A stretch of 64,000 bases of DNA from Marvania coccoides (lineage: Eukaryota; Chlorophyta; Trebouxiophyceae; Chlorellales; Chlorellaceae): assembly GCA_963854735.1 (NCBI GenBank), contig OY978101.1, forward strand, positions 620,001-684,000, in the 5' to 3' direction. The notes below the pieces were generated by a model. That model worked only from the letters and a program-made list of their open reading frames with translations, made no database searches and had not been told where the DNA came from. This document shows positions 11,775-22,632 of the stretch, piece after piece (the stretch's first letter is position 1; every line of letters starts with the position of its first letter). A program made the translations under genes and the position numbers.

Positions 11775-14277
11775 CTACAACAGATAACTCTGACTCCTTG
11801 TCGTTCTCCACGTTTTCCAAAAATCCCTGAAAAATGCAGCCGTTTTCTCAGATGATGCCTCCATGCTGTATTTGGCCGCCGTGGTTAACGCTGCCTTCCT
11901 CATTCCCACCAGATCATGCTTCCCGCCCATGATCTGGGTGAACGCCTCATGCGCCTTCTCGTCGCTCGTTGCATCCACGAGAAACGAGTTCACGCCGCCC
12001 TCCGCGTAGTGCGCAGCACCTTCCGCGAGCAGCACGGGCAGAGCGCCCCCTGCCATCGCCTCCAACCCTGCACGCCCGGACGCCAGCCCGGCTGACAAAT
12101 CCAAGAATATGTCGCACTGCTGGTACATGCTGCGTTTCATTTTCCGGTCCAGCGGGTCCACCACGTTGATGAGCGACATTTTTACGTAGGTGTTGTTTTG
12201 CTGCTTCAAAAACACGTTGACCTCTGGGCGGGAAGCGCCGTACACCGTTGCGTTCAATTTGTCGCTGCCAAAAGTCGCTGCCGCCCATGACAAAATTTTG
12301 AGCGTGCCTGCGAAAGAAACAGAAATTTTCGTTGAACGCGGTCAGTTTTCGTCAAAAAATAACTGATGGCAAAACTGTGCATCGTGTAATAAATAATTGC
12401 CTCTCACCGAAAGTGTTGGACAGCGGCTCTGAATCAATCTGTGGCATGGCGCACAGGTGCAGCTTCCCCTTGAAATCCTGCTTGCCGGGCGTGAAAAAGC
12501 CCAGGTCCAGAGAAGGCGGCAGCAGCACCGCCTCGGTGCGGTACTCCTCCCGCAGTTGGGTCTGAAACCTCTCGCTGTTGACGTACGAAAACCCGCTGGC
12601 AGCCTCCAGAGCAGAGAAGATTTCCTGCATCGCGGCGGTGGGGGCCTCAATTTGTTGTGCGTAGTACACCGGCACAGAGTTGGTCCACTGGGCGCTCAGC
12701 GCCAGCGCCGTTGGGGTGGCCATGGCGTGGGCGGCAATAACAAAGTCAAACACGATACCGGCCTCGAGGAATTCTCTCACCACCGCCTCTGGCGTCATCC
12801 CTTCAAATCCGGTGAAGACCCCGGCGGCGTTGGCCCGCGGGAAGCCGCCGCAGAAATCGCCCAGCAGGTGAAACGGCACCGCCAGTCGCACGTAAAACCC
12901 ACGTTGAGACAGCGCCAGCGCCTCCTGGACGATGGACACCCAGGCGCTGCGCAGTGCAAACCTCGTTTGGGAGTGCATGGCGTTGAGGATGAAGACAGCG
13001 GACACGTCATGCAGTAAAGCTGGCAGCGTGGGAGCCCAGTGGTGCAGCAGCCGCGCCTCCGCCTCGCGCAGCTTCGAGTTCTCCCTGAGAAACTGCACAG
13101 ACCTGGCCAAATCAGCACCATCCCGCCGGCGCAGCAGCAGATGCTCCTCAATTTCCCGTGCTGCTGCCGTCGTGGAGCGATTCTCGGCGCCGTGCGGCTG
13201 GACCTGCTGGTGCACGTAGGCCATCGGGGCCAGAGCGATGCTGTACCCCCGCCGCTGGATGTAGAAAGTAAATTTGCTCTCGCCGCCAAAGTCGGTCGGC
13301 GCCAGCATCCTCTCAACCCGCCTCCTTCCCTCCTCGTAGTCCACAAACACGGCGCGGCGGTACGCGATGGCCGCGCCGCACAGAAAGGGCAGCTGCGCTA
13401 TTCGGTTGTCCCCCAGCAGGAACACCAGCTTGGCCACCATCTCGGGGCGCCAGTTGAAGGGCAGCGGAGCGAGGTTCCAGTCGCCAGGCGCGTCGCTCAC
13501 GCCTGGGATGGTTCGCCACGCATTGCTGAAGGGGATCACCGCACCCACGTTGTCTCTCAGCCGCAGCACCGTCACCAGCGGCGGCAGCCAGTTGGGCGTC
13601 AGCACGGCGTCGCTCTGCAGTTGCACAATGTAGTTGAATCCGTCGGCAAAGGCGGCGCGAAACCCGACGTTGAAGGCATTTGTGTACCTTCACATGCAAC
13701 CGGGGAATCAATCAATACACATAAATAACGAAATTTTAAACAGCAGGTCTCCGAGGATTAAAAAAAATAAAACTAAAATAATGTCCAAAATTCTCACCTT
13801 GGGCTGCGATTGGGGGGCTCCCCAGCGACGAGAGACAAATTGGAGTAGAAGAACGCCAGTCGCTCCACCCAGTCTCGGTCATAGCGCGCATACACATCGT
13901 CCACCACGTACATATAAGACGAGGCGGTGTGCCGCTGCCACGAATCCAGGCAGACGGCAAGCTTGTCCAGATCGCCGTGCGCTCTCACCACGATGGCCAC
14001 TGTTTGCCCAGCTGGAACGGGCCATCGGTGTGGCACCAGCGGACCCTAGAGCCGTGAAAATTGTGACGGGGACACATGAGGCGTAAGGGAATGGTATTTT
14101 TGTAAGGAACATACAGTTTCGTGGAGAGCAGTGTCGTGGACTCACCAGGACTGTACGGCACCTCAAGAACAGGATGACCAGAGTCGGGGCCACTGAGAGA
14201 AGCAGCACGAGCACCTTAGGGGCCAACTTTTCAGGTACATAAATTTTCAAGTTGCGGTGGTAGTAGAACCGCCCCAT
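11775..14277 (-). CDS. Two-domain glycosyltransferase (GT2-like plus GT4-like), paralogue C
   Basis: Third member of the array. Exons 14277-14146, 14045-13798, 13687-12408 and 12307-11775 give 730 residues. The N-terminal anchor is KVLVLLLSVAPTLVILFL (about residues 21-38). The GT2-like part reads TVAIVVRAHGDLDKLAVCLD and FNYIVQLQSDAVLTPNWLPP. The GT4-like part includes LNATVYGASRPEVNVFL and SGRAGLEAMAGGALPVLL. The first Glu of EX7E is Leu and the preceding Phe is Ser, so this copy is the most degenerate at that site. It shares introns 1 and 2 with A and B but has an extra phase-1 intron (12308-12407) that they lack. Confidence 0.8.
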
Positions 14278-14921
14278 TCAACAAATTCAGCTGCTTGGCC
14301 GCACCAAAATTATTGACATCATATAAACTATAAATTATGTTCTATAAACGCCTTCTTCTGCGACAGGCAGACAATTCAAATTCCAGCCGCAGAGGTAGAG
14401 GTAGAGTCATCCCCTCGAGGTCGCACGAAATGCCGCCATCCTCGAATGATTCAGATAGAGCATCACCCTATACATTAAATAATTCAACCACGTTATACTT
14501 TTGGAAAAACACTTCGTAAAAAAATTCGTCGCCGCAGCAAGACTGAAAAAAAAGAAATGCTTTGCCCTGTCACAGCCTGGTTACTATTTATGGTTTATAT
14601 GAGAAGAAATGGAAGGGAAATGTCAACCAATTGGGGGGGGGGGGGCGACAGTACCGTAAAAACTTAAAAAAACCCGCGCGCCTTTTCAAATTCAAGTGTT
14701 TACGAATATATTCAAGTGCTCAAATGTTTTCTCTCTGGAAAGAAATCACTTGAACACTCTCACTTATACTTCAAATGTCCATTTATCCTTAAAAAGGAGA
14801 AGAAAACATTTAAAATAAAAAAATAGTGATTTTTGTACCATCTTGATCTTGTTGCACCAAGCAATCATTGCCCTCATACACGCTAGTAGCAGATCGCCCC
14901 CTCATTTTACTATTTATCTTT
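14278..14921. other. Intergenic, no gene seen
   Basis: AT-rich spacer between the 5' end of glycosyltransferase C and the 3' end of the lumen protein gene. It has a G run near 14632-14643 and no coding signal. Confidence 0.6.
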
Positions 14922-15572
14922 CTACTCTTCTTTCTTTCCAAACACCAGGTCGTCTAACCACTGCGGCCGTTGCTGCACGCCAGATTTCGTCGCTCCGGGA
15001 ATCAGTCGCAGCCCTGCGCAGTCGCCCACGCCGAGCTCCGCTTGCCGCATGCAGTACTTCTCCCGCAGCGCCTTGTCCCGCTGCTCCCGGTTGGCCTCGG
15101 TGCGCTCCTTGAGCTCCCTCAGGAAATCCGACTGCTGGAATTTGTCTTCAGCAAAGTCCAGCACGGCTGCAGAAAGATAAATACGGAAGAGCAATTGAGA
15201 AAGCAATGTTCAAGACGTTGCCATGCGTTTAAATTGGAATAGGGTTTCCATGCGGTACACACTTGGAAAATCAACGCCTTCTTATTTCACATGCCCAAAG
15301 ACTTCTGAAAACTTGCCCTTCTCGCGCTCTTGCTTTTCAAGTATTGCGGTGGCGATGCCTGATGGCATCTCAATGGCCGGGAGATCGATTGACTCGAGCC
15401 CCATTGCCGTTGAGGGGCTCCCGCTGGACGCCAGGAGGAGACCGGCAGCGAGACCAGCCAGCAAAGTCCTGCGGGGAAGTCCTGCTGGTGCAAGGGATGC
15501 GTGCGCAATCACTCTACGCTGCTGTCGCGGCGCCGACTGGCAGCTCTGGGGCTGAGAGATCGTGCGCTGCAT
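14922..15572 (-). CDS. Predicted thylakoid lumen protein, twin-arginine signal
   Basis: Small chloroplast protein of unrecognised family. The first exon starts at 15572 (MQRTISQ). A transit-like region is followed by LPRRTLLAGLAAGLLLASS and an A-x-A type end (STAMG), a bipartite signal typical of Tat-dependent lumen import. The mature part is short and charged. The second exon (ending at 14922) is helical, Lys/Glu-rich (DFLRELKERTEANREQRDK) and has two Cys (KYCMRQAELGVGDC). The exact splice join between about 15300 and 15165 is not resolved: the best acceptors are TCTGCAG at about 15171 or CCAGCAG inside the exon, and no donor pairs perfectly in phase with the first. Targeting is inferred from sequence and function is unknown. 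It is divergent from the chloroplast gene at 15791. Confidence 0.6.
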
Positions 15573-15790
15573 GTCGAAAATAATAATTACAAAAAAAAAA
15601 CGCAATTATGCTGTGCCGGACAGGAAATGAGTATAATGCGTTTCGTTGATTTTTTTTGGAGACAAAGTTCTCTCTTTTTCGAATGAACAAAGTCACAAAG
15701 AGCGAAAATCAGCGTTGGAGCACTTGATAGCCACACACACTCGAAAGGACCAGCCTTTTGTATTATTAATTGATTTTTCAGTCTGTTCTG

Positions 15791-17372
15791 ATGTCAACGG
15801 CAGCGCTGCGGGGGGCCCTCACGGGAGTGGGCCACCCTCTGATCGCAATTTCCTCAGACGGAACCAAACCACAACCAAGGGGCCTCTCTCTGCGCTGCCG
15901 AGCCGAAACCACGTCTCAACCGTCGGAAACAAGCAGCAAAGACGCCATGCTGGCCAGAATTGCCAAAGCTAGGGAGTACAAAAAGGGCGGCGGTGCGTCA
16001 ACGGCGCCGCCTCCCCCTCCCTCTGTCGCCGCCTCTACCGCTGCTCCCGCCCCCCCGCAAGACCAATCCGACACTGTGCTAGTCGCGCTGGACATGTACG
16101 CCTCGCAGCAGGCCGCTGCCGTCGCCGCACAACTGTCAGCGGCACAGGCAGAACTCGCAGCAGCTCGGCCGCTCCCACGGTCGCGCTCTGCGGAGTCTGA
16201 CGCAGAACCGCGCGGGGTCAAGGAGGTCGCTGGCGACGCAGACCAGGCTGCCACGTGGCTGCCCGCTGTGGCCTCTCAGGGACTGGGGGCTGCGCTCGAC
16301 GGCACCAACCTGAGCCCTGAAGAGTTCACCGCGCAAAAAGAGGCGCTGCGGAGGCAGCGGGGGGCTACCATCGAGCGCGCCAAGGGCGCAATCACAGGTC
16401 AGCATGGCATCCCTTTAATTTTTCCATCTTATTTTGAATTATCACATTTTGAATTATCTTCTTTGAAGCACTGCTTATTTATTTTTTTCCTTCTAATTTT
16501 GAGTTTACTTCGACTTTGCAGGCACCCGGAGAAGGTACACCGAGGTCGACGACTACGGCCTGGCACAGCAGCAGGCAGACCTACAGGCCTCGGTCGCAGC
16601 GGATTTCGCCGCCGCCACTGCAGCAAAAACAGCGGATGAAACGCAGCAGCAAGGTGGAACACCAGGCTCGGCCCCCGAAGGAGACGTCCACAAGCCTAAA
16701 GTGGTGACATGGGGCGTGTTCCCTCGCCCGAAAAACATCAGCGAAGCGTACGGCGGCGGGCGGAACATTCGCCCAGGCCAGGCGCTGGAGAGCGAAGATG
16801 ACGCGACAGCGCGCGAGCGCCGCGTGGCCGACGCTTTGAAAAACTACCGCAAGAGCATGGGGCTGGATATCGAGCCAGCAGTGGAGGCGGAAGCCACTCG
16901 GCTGTTGGCAGAGGGCGAGGCAATGTTCACAGCCGGGCGCATCTCCGCCGCGCTGACCGTGTTCACGCAGGCGGCAGACATGGTGCCGCTGCGCAGCAAG
17001 ATCGGGGGCCTAGTGTCCCTGCAGAAGGCCATATGTTTGGACTCTTTGGGGCGGAATGAGGAGGCGTATGGCATCTATAAGAGCTTAAAAGGGCACACCG
17101 CACCTGGGGTGGCGAAGACTACGCAGAGAATGATGTTTGGGTTCAAAGCAGCTGAGAAGCTGAAGGTCCACACTATGGACTTTGGCGGCGGCGGCACCAA
17201 GGCGTGGCAGAGCTACTTTGATCGCATCAACTCAGGCGGGATTGCGGTTTACAAGGCCAAGCCTGAGGAGAGCGAAGAAGACAAAGAGGCAGCGACGCTG
17301 TACGCGATCGTTGCAGCGGCGGTGACTATAGGGCCGCTTGTCATCATAGCTGCGCTGGTTGCTGGCAAGTAG
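15791..17372 (+). CDS. Conserved chloroplast protein with TPR-like region and C-terminal membrane helix
   Basis: Two exons (15791-16397, 16522-17372) encode 485 residues. The N-terminus is Ser/Ala/Arg-rich and transit-peptide-like, followed by a Pro/Ala-rich linker. After the intron comes a conserved-looking block, KPKVVTWGVFPRPKNISEAY with GGGRNIRPG (about residues 261-290). A helical repeat follows, resembling a TPR pair (AEGEAMFTAGRISAALTVFT, LDSLGRNEEAYGIYKSLKG). The last 25 residues form one membrane helix (AIVAAAVTIGPLVIIAALVA). This suggests a thylakoid- or envelope-anchored protein facing the stroma. I do not recognise a named family. The upstream in-frame ATG at 15770 would add seven residues; 15791 gives a more usual transit start. 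Confidence 0.72.
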
Positions 17373-17581
17373 TGGCGCGGAAACACCACAAGGTCAACAG
17401 TAAACAGAGTAAATGAACCCAGCCTATTGATCTCGTTGCAGCTTCTGAGCTTATTATAATCATTTCTTCTCCTCTCTCCCAAACTTTTCCAAAATGCTTC
17501 CTTCCCTTCGTTGTTTCTTTGTCTAAATTGTAACCAACCGGCCATTTAAAACCAATAAACACGGTCATTAATCAGCCAATT

Positions 17582-18795
17582 TTATAAGCCACTCGACCCC
17601 CCCCACCCCCCCACCCCTGACGCGTTCTCCTTGTAACTCTCTGCCTCCGTCTCCGCTGCATTTCCTTCTCGGCCAGCTCCGCCCGCCACTGCCGCCACAA
17701 TGCCCGCAGCCACGCGCTTCTTCCACGCCGGCCAGTTTCGCGACGACGCCGGCACCTCCTCGCTGTGCAGCAGCCATTCCAAGAGCGCAGCAGCGTTGGC
17801 CGTCTTGTTTTCTTTCACCCAAGCAGCAATCGCCGCCACCCCGCTGTGCTGCCGCCCGCCCAGCGCCAGAGTGTGCGCCATCGCGATGCCGGTAGCCTCC
17901 CCCACCCCCTCCAGCCTCATAAAATCCCGGGCAGCCGCCTCTGCGGGCGTCAGCTCCTCTGGTGCTACCTTCTCCCCCGCCAGCGCCGCCGCCAGCTCCT
18001 GGGGTGAGTACAGCTCCGCTGCGATAGCTTGCTGCGTGGTTTTGTCGGAAAATCCGAAGAAAAGGGGGCCAGAGATGCGCTGCCCCGTCTTGTGAGCAAC
18101 GCAGACATCGGTCCACGGCCGAGTGGGCGAAATGCCGCGAAAAGTGACGCCGCTAGCTGTGTCTGTGACCGAGAACACGGGGCCGCTGGCCCCTGCCTCA
18201 ATGCGCATCTCGTAGGAGCGCCCAAAGTGGATTTTGGTGGCGCGGTAACCGACAGGATAGGCGTGGTGGTAGGTGCAGCCGGAGGAGGACCAGTAGCGCT
18301 GCGCCCAGGGGCCGCGGTGCACGGTGCCCAGCTCCCATACCTGTGAAAAGCGGGGGAGAGAATGGTTGCACGAGTAAAGGAGCAGTGTGTAAAACCCTCT
18401 AAAGGTACTTGGTATAAAATTTTCCTCACCGTGGTTGCGATGCTGCGCAGCGAAAAGGGAGCGGCAAACTGCACGCCCTGCGGCAGCTCCAGGGGCTTGC
18501 GAGACGCGCCGCCGCTCTTGCCAGGCTTGGCGGCCTGCTCAGCGACTGGCTGGGTGGTGCGGGGCGGCGACAGGCCTGGCGCTGCCTGTCCCCTCAGCCG
18601 TTTGGACTCTCGAAAGGGCAGCGTTGGGGCGGAAGGGGCAGGCTTGCGGGCTTTCGGCAGGCGAGGCGCCTTCTCGGTGCCAGCACTGAGCGTGGCAGCA
18701 GCGGACGTGTCCAGCAGGCCTAAGCTCGCCATCTTGGCGCGGTTCTCTGCGATGCGCCGTGCACGGTCCGCCTCGTACTCGTTCATCTCCTCCAT
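17582..18795 (-). CDS. FYR-domain (FYRN/FYRC) nuclear protein
   Basis: Two exons (18795-18430, 18340-17582) give 374 residues. The N-terminus has the motif DRARRIAENRAKMASLGL, seen in several chromatin-associated proteins, followed by a basic, Pro-rich linker. Residues 123-220 match the F/Y-rich domain pair: YPVGYRATKIHF and YEMRIEA for FYRN, then FRGISPTRPWTDVCVAH and GPLFFGFSDKTTQQAIAAEL for FYRC. FYR domains occur in MLL-type methyltransferases, some JmjC demethylases and TBRG1. No SET, PHD or JmjC domain is present, so TBRG1-like is the closest architecture. A chromatin or transcription role is inferred from the family. Confidence 0.75.
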
Positions 18796-19332
18796 TGCGC
18801 TGTTGATCGGTGTTTTAATTCCAATGTAAATTTGTTAATAAGTTGTGTGAGGTGAGGGAGAGAAAAGGCTGCAGGGAGTTTGCCTACGTGGAGTGATGGA
18901 TGAAATATACAAGTTCACGAATGAATGAATGCGAAATTTTGGGCCGCAGCTGCGGTTGCATGTTTGCATATGCATTTGAAATTGTTACACAGAAAAAACG
19001 TCCAAACTCCTTGGTCCGCCCAATTCAGCCCAATTCGCTTTATAGATCGCACAATTGTGAACCCATTTTGCATTGTTGAAGGCGCCGCAGCGTTTCAGCT
19101 GAGAGAAAAAAATAGTTCTAGAATTTTTCTGTGAGTTAGCCTAAAATAAAACTGGGCTAATCATCAAACCGCGTTTACGGTGCTTTAAGATCGTTTCAGA
19201 GACATCAACTTGACTTGAGGCTGACTCTCTGCGCCCTAGCTAGCCAATTAACAACACCCTCTTGAGAGCCACCGCCCCTCCGCTCCGCCCAATTTCCTCA
19301 CTGAGGCATAACTACAGCAGCACCGCGCAACC
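18796..19332. other. Divergent promoter region, FYR gene / DnaJ gene
   Basis: 537 bp between two start codons pointing apart. AT-rich near the FYR side. It contains a possible heat-shock element (listed separately). No gene. Confidence 0.6.
19116..19129. promoter_or_regulatory. Possible heat-shock element
   Basis: TTCTAGAATTTTTC gives one perfect TTCnnGAA pair and a third TTC unit displaced by one base. It lies about 210 bp upstream of the DnaJ start codon. A heat-shock factor site would fit a chaperone gene, but the match is short. Confidence 0.3.
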
Positions 19333-20508
19333 ATGGGGAAGGACTACTACGCCACGCTGGGGATAGCCAAGGGCGCTAGCGAAGCAGAGGTCAAGAAGGG
19401 TCAGTTGTCAGTTTTTCATCCTCTTGTCTGCGCCATCCTGTCTGCGCTTCCTCTCCCAATGCAGCCCCCATTATCACGCTGTACAGCGGTTTTTCACTGC
19501 GCATCTACTCGGCAGTAAACTCTTTTTTTGTTCTCCAACCCAATACACTCCACTACTACTGCAGCCTACCGCAAGCTAGCCATGCAGTGGCACCCCGACA
19601 AGAACCCAGACAGCACCGACCACGCTGAGAAGAAATTCAAAGAGGTCACGGAGGCGTACGAGGTGCTGTCGGACGCGGAGAAGCGCAAAGTGTATGATCA
19701 GTATGGAGAGGAGGGCCTGAAGGAAGGATTCTTTCCTGGGGGCGGCGGCGGCGGCGGCGGCTATCACCCCGGCAATGCCGAACAGATTTTCGCTGAATTT
19801 TTCAGGCACATGGGGCGCGGAGGCAGTGGAAGCGGTGGAATGGGCAGTTTTGGCGGCATGGGGGTCGAGGATTACGAATCTCCCTACTTTGGCGGCGGCG
19901 GGATGCCGTTTGGCGGCGGCGGCTTCGGCGGCGGCGGCGGAGTGGGCCAGCGGAGGCCCAAGAAGGACGCCGCGCACGAAATGAAGCTGCCGTGCACGCT
20001 GGAGGAGCTGTACACCGGAGGCACGCGGCGCATGAAGATTTCTCGGCGGAAAATGGGCGCCGGCGGAAACGTCACCAACGAGTCGGAAATTTTGACCATC
20101 GAGCTGCGACCGGGGTGGAAAAAGGGCACCAAGATCACGTTCCAAGAGAAGGGCGACGAAAACCCCGGCAGAATCCCCGCGGACATCGTTTTTGTTTTGG
20201 ATGAAAAACCACACTCCACGTATAGCCGCGACGGCAACGACCTGGTGTACGTGCATCGGCTGCCGCTGCGCGACGCGCTCACAGGCACCATGATCGAGCT
20301 GCAGACCCTGGATGGGCGCATGCTGCGGCTGCCTGTGACCGAAATTGTGGCCCCTGGCAGTCAAAAAGTGTTGGCGGGGGAGGGGATGCCCATCGGCAAG
20401 TCCCCTGGCAGCAAAGGCAACCTCCGCATCAAGTTTGAGGTGCTGTTCCCCAAGCAGCTCAGCGACGCGCAGCGAGAGGTGCTGCGGCAGGCGCTGCCGG
20501 CGCATTAG
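19333..20508 (+). CDS. DNAJB: Class B (type II) DnaJ / HSP40 co-chaperone
   Basis: Cytosolic or nuclear HSP40 that stimulates HSP70 ATPase, of the Sis1/DNAJB1 type. Exons 19333-19399 and 19565-20508 give 336 residues. The J domain (1-70) has the HPD motif at 32-34. A Gly/Phe-rich region follows ([18 protein letters not shown] to about 145). There is no CxxCxGxG zinc-finger, which separates it from class A. The C-terminal peptide-binding domains begin [19 protein letters not shown] and continue [17 protein letters not shown] and [20 protein letters not shown]. The start context (CAACCATGGGG) is strong. Confidence 0.93.
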
Positions 20509-20833
20509 GAAGCGGGAGGACAAAAGGATATTTGAGACGGGCCAGAGTGGAAGGCTGGAATGGATGAATGGCGTTGTCTTTAACATGTACAATTTTGCGG
20601 TTCAACCATATTTTTTCTAGATAATAATTGCTGGTTTCATACAACGATGTTGATGCCCTTGGGCGAGAGGTGGGTGCATGGCTGCACTCTCGAGCGGGCA
20701 TGCTTTTAACTATCTCTATTTCATACATATTCCCTGCGTTCTGCTTTCATCTCTACCGCCACCCAATTTTTTCCTCACCCTTTCTCGCTGCTGCGTTGAA
20801 TGGAAACAACAAATTACAACATCGAGGCAACAT

Positions 20834-22525
20834 TTACAATCGCAATCGAAGACCGCCAAGGTCCACAAAGGGCAGGACAGCCATTGCAACAGGCATTAAA
20901 AGCCCTAAAAGCAGCCACATTGCCGCCGACACCGCCCACCCATTGTTGTTACCTATCTCAAACAACGCTGCAGGGTCGTCAGCGGCTGCACTGGCAGCCA
21001 TGTTTCTGCGGCAACACACCCTGTGCGCCGCAGAGGACAGCAGCACGTGCAGCACCGTCCACAGCTCCCAAATTGCCAACCAAAGGCTGCCGTCGCCGCC
21101 CAGCCTGCTGACCGTGATGCGCCCCGCTGCGCCGCACGCCACCCCCAGCCCCAGCAGCAGCTTGAAAAACGGCATCGAGTGGTAGTCGCTGAGGATTTTG
21201 GTGCGGTATAGAAGCCAGGGCGCTAGCATCAACACCGCCAGCCCGACTGCAGCATCGCCCAGCCCGCCTAGGTAACACCACACCACCTCCAGCGCGCGCC
21301 ACGCACTCCACAGCCCCAGAATTCCGCCCTGGGCGGCAGGCAGCCCGCCGCAGCGCCCCCCCACCGTTGCGAGTGAGCCGTAATTCCACGCCTGACGAGC
21401 GCCGATGAAGACCATGATAGCAACCCCTGTGGCCATGCTGTCGGCGCACACGCGCTTGAAATCTTCGGTGTGCTGTCGGGCGAGCTCGTGGGCGGTCCTG
21501 GCGCGGCGGTGTGCGGCGTCTGAGGCGGCGATGTCCCTCCGCTCTGAGGCCACCTCGATGGCCTCAGAACCGAGTCTGAAAAGAAAGGAAAAAGAAGGAA
21601 GAAAGTGTGGGAATACAATTTGACCTACTTTTCGAATTTATTGATGCGCAGTATGCATGGGGGCCATAGGGGGGAGGGGTAGTGATCAAAATGGATGAGA
21701 AAATTAAACTTGCCGCTGTGCATGCTGCGTGTGCCACGCCTGCAGCACCATTTGCGCCATCTGGATGCGGTCCTGGTTGCTCAGCTGCGTGGGATCCACC
21801 TGCAGGGAGGCCATCAGCGAAGAAACCAGCCTGCCTGCCACCTCAAGCTCTAAAGCTTCGCCCAGACTGTCGGCGCCGCTGCCGCTGGGGCATATAATGG
21901 TGGGCGAGGAGGCCGAGATGCGTCTCAGACGCTCCGGAGACAGCAGCGCCCTGGTTTCTGGGGTAGAAATGCACTCCTCGGGTTCTGCTGGTTGACTTTT
22001 TTCGGGAGGAGCGGGATGTTTTGGCGGGGACGCTGCTTCTCCTGCCGTTTCAGGCACGTGTTGCTCGCCGTCTTTGATTGGCGGAGCAGCTTCACTGCGT
22101 ACGGGCAGCAGAGGTTTGGCAGCGGACTCCGCGGCCTGCGAAACAGCAGGCAGCAGTTGTGTCGGGGAAGGCAAAAGTGGGTTTGGTCGCGTCATTCGGT
22201 ATAAGAGGTAGTCGACAGTGATTCCCAGTGTGAATGCAGCCATCGCAACCAGCACCACGTCCCTGAGAGTCCACAGGGCAGTCGGAAGAGTCGGACAAGA
22301 TGTCAACATCTGGGTCGCTGTGGCCGATGGGACGTCGCGCCTGGGAGCCAGCACATCGTCCACAATTAGTTCTGATCTCCATCCGCGCGGATTGACCTGC
22401 TCTGAGGCCACCAATCTCGCACAGGTGCTCAATAAAAAACCAAACATGAAAATAATTTTAACAGCAATGGTGCAGCTCCCGACGCTGTGGAGTGGGGCAG
22501 CGCCATCAACGCATATTAATTTCAT
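20834..22525 (-). CDS. CPR5: CPR5-like nucleoporin (exon join unresolved)
   Basis: CPR5 is a plant transmembrane nucleoporin linked to growth, endoreduplication and defence signalling. The exon 21575-20834 is recognisable: a coiled basic stretch (RTAHELARQHTEDFKRV), then four or five membrane helices with MPFFKLLLGLGVACGAAGRI and VSRLGGDGSLWLAIWELW, matching the family's C-terminal core. It opens with a strong acceptor (CCTTTCTTTTCAG) and has no in-frame early ATG, so an upstream exon is required. The open frame 22525-21704 (start at 22525 or 22447; membrane helix DVVLVAMAAFTLGITVDYLL, then Pro/Ser-rich) is the likely N-terminal part, giving about 500 residues. No donor in it fits the acceptor's phase cleanly. 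It could be a separate gene, since AATAAA follows its stop. Confidence 0.6.
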
Positions 22526-22632
22526 TTTTATATAAAATTTTAAACAACCAGGAGGAGAGACAATTTTGAAAATAAAAGAATGCTTGAAGCCAAATATTCT
22601 CGCTGCAATCCCCCACTTTTTTTCTTCATTTG

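Noticed and set aside
19576..20592. 338-codon minus-strand frame
   Set aside because: Antisense to the DnaJ gene, His/Ala/Leu-rich, no domain; the DnaJ frame is certain.
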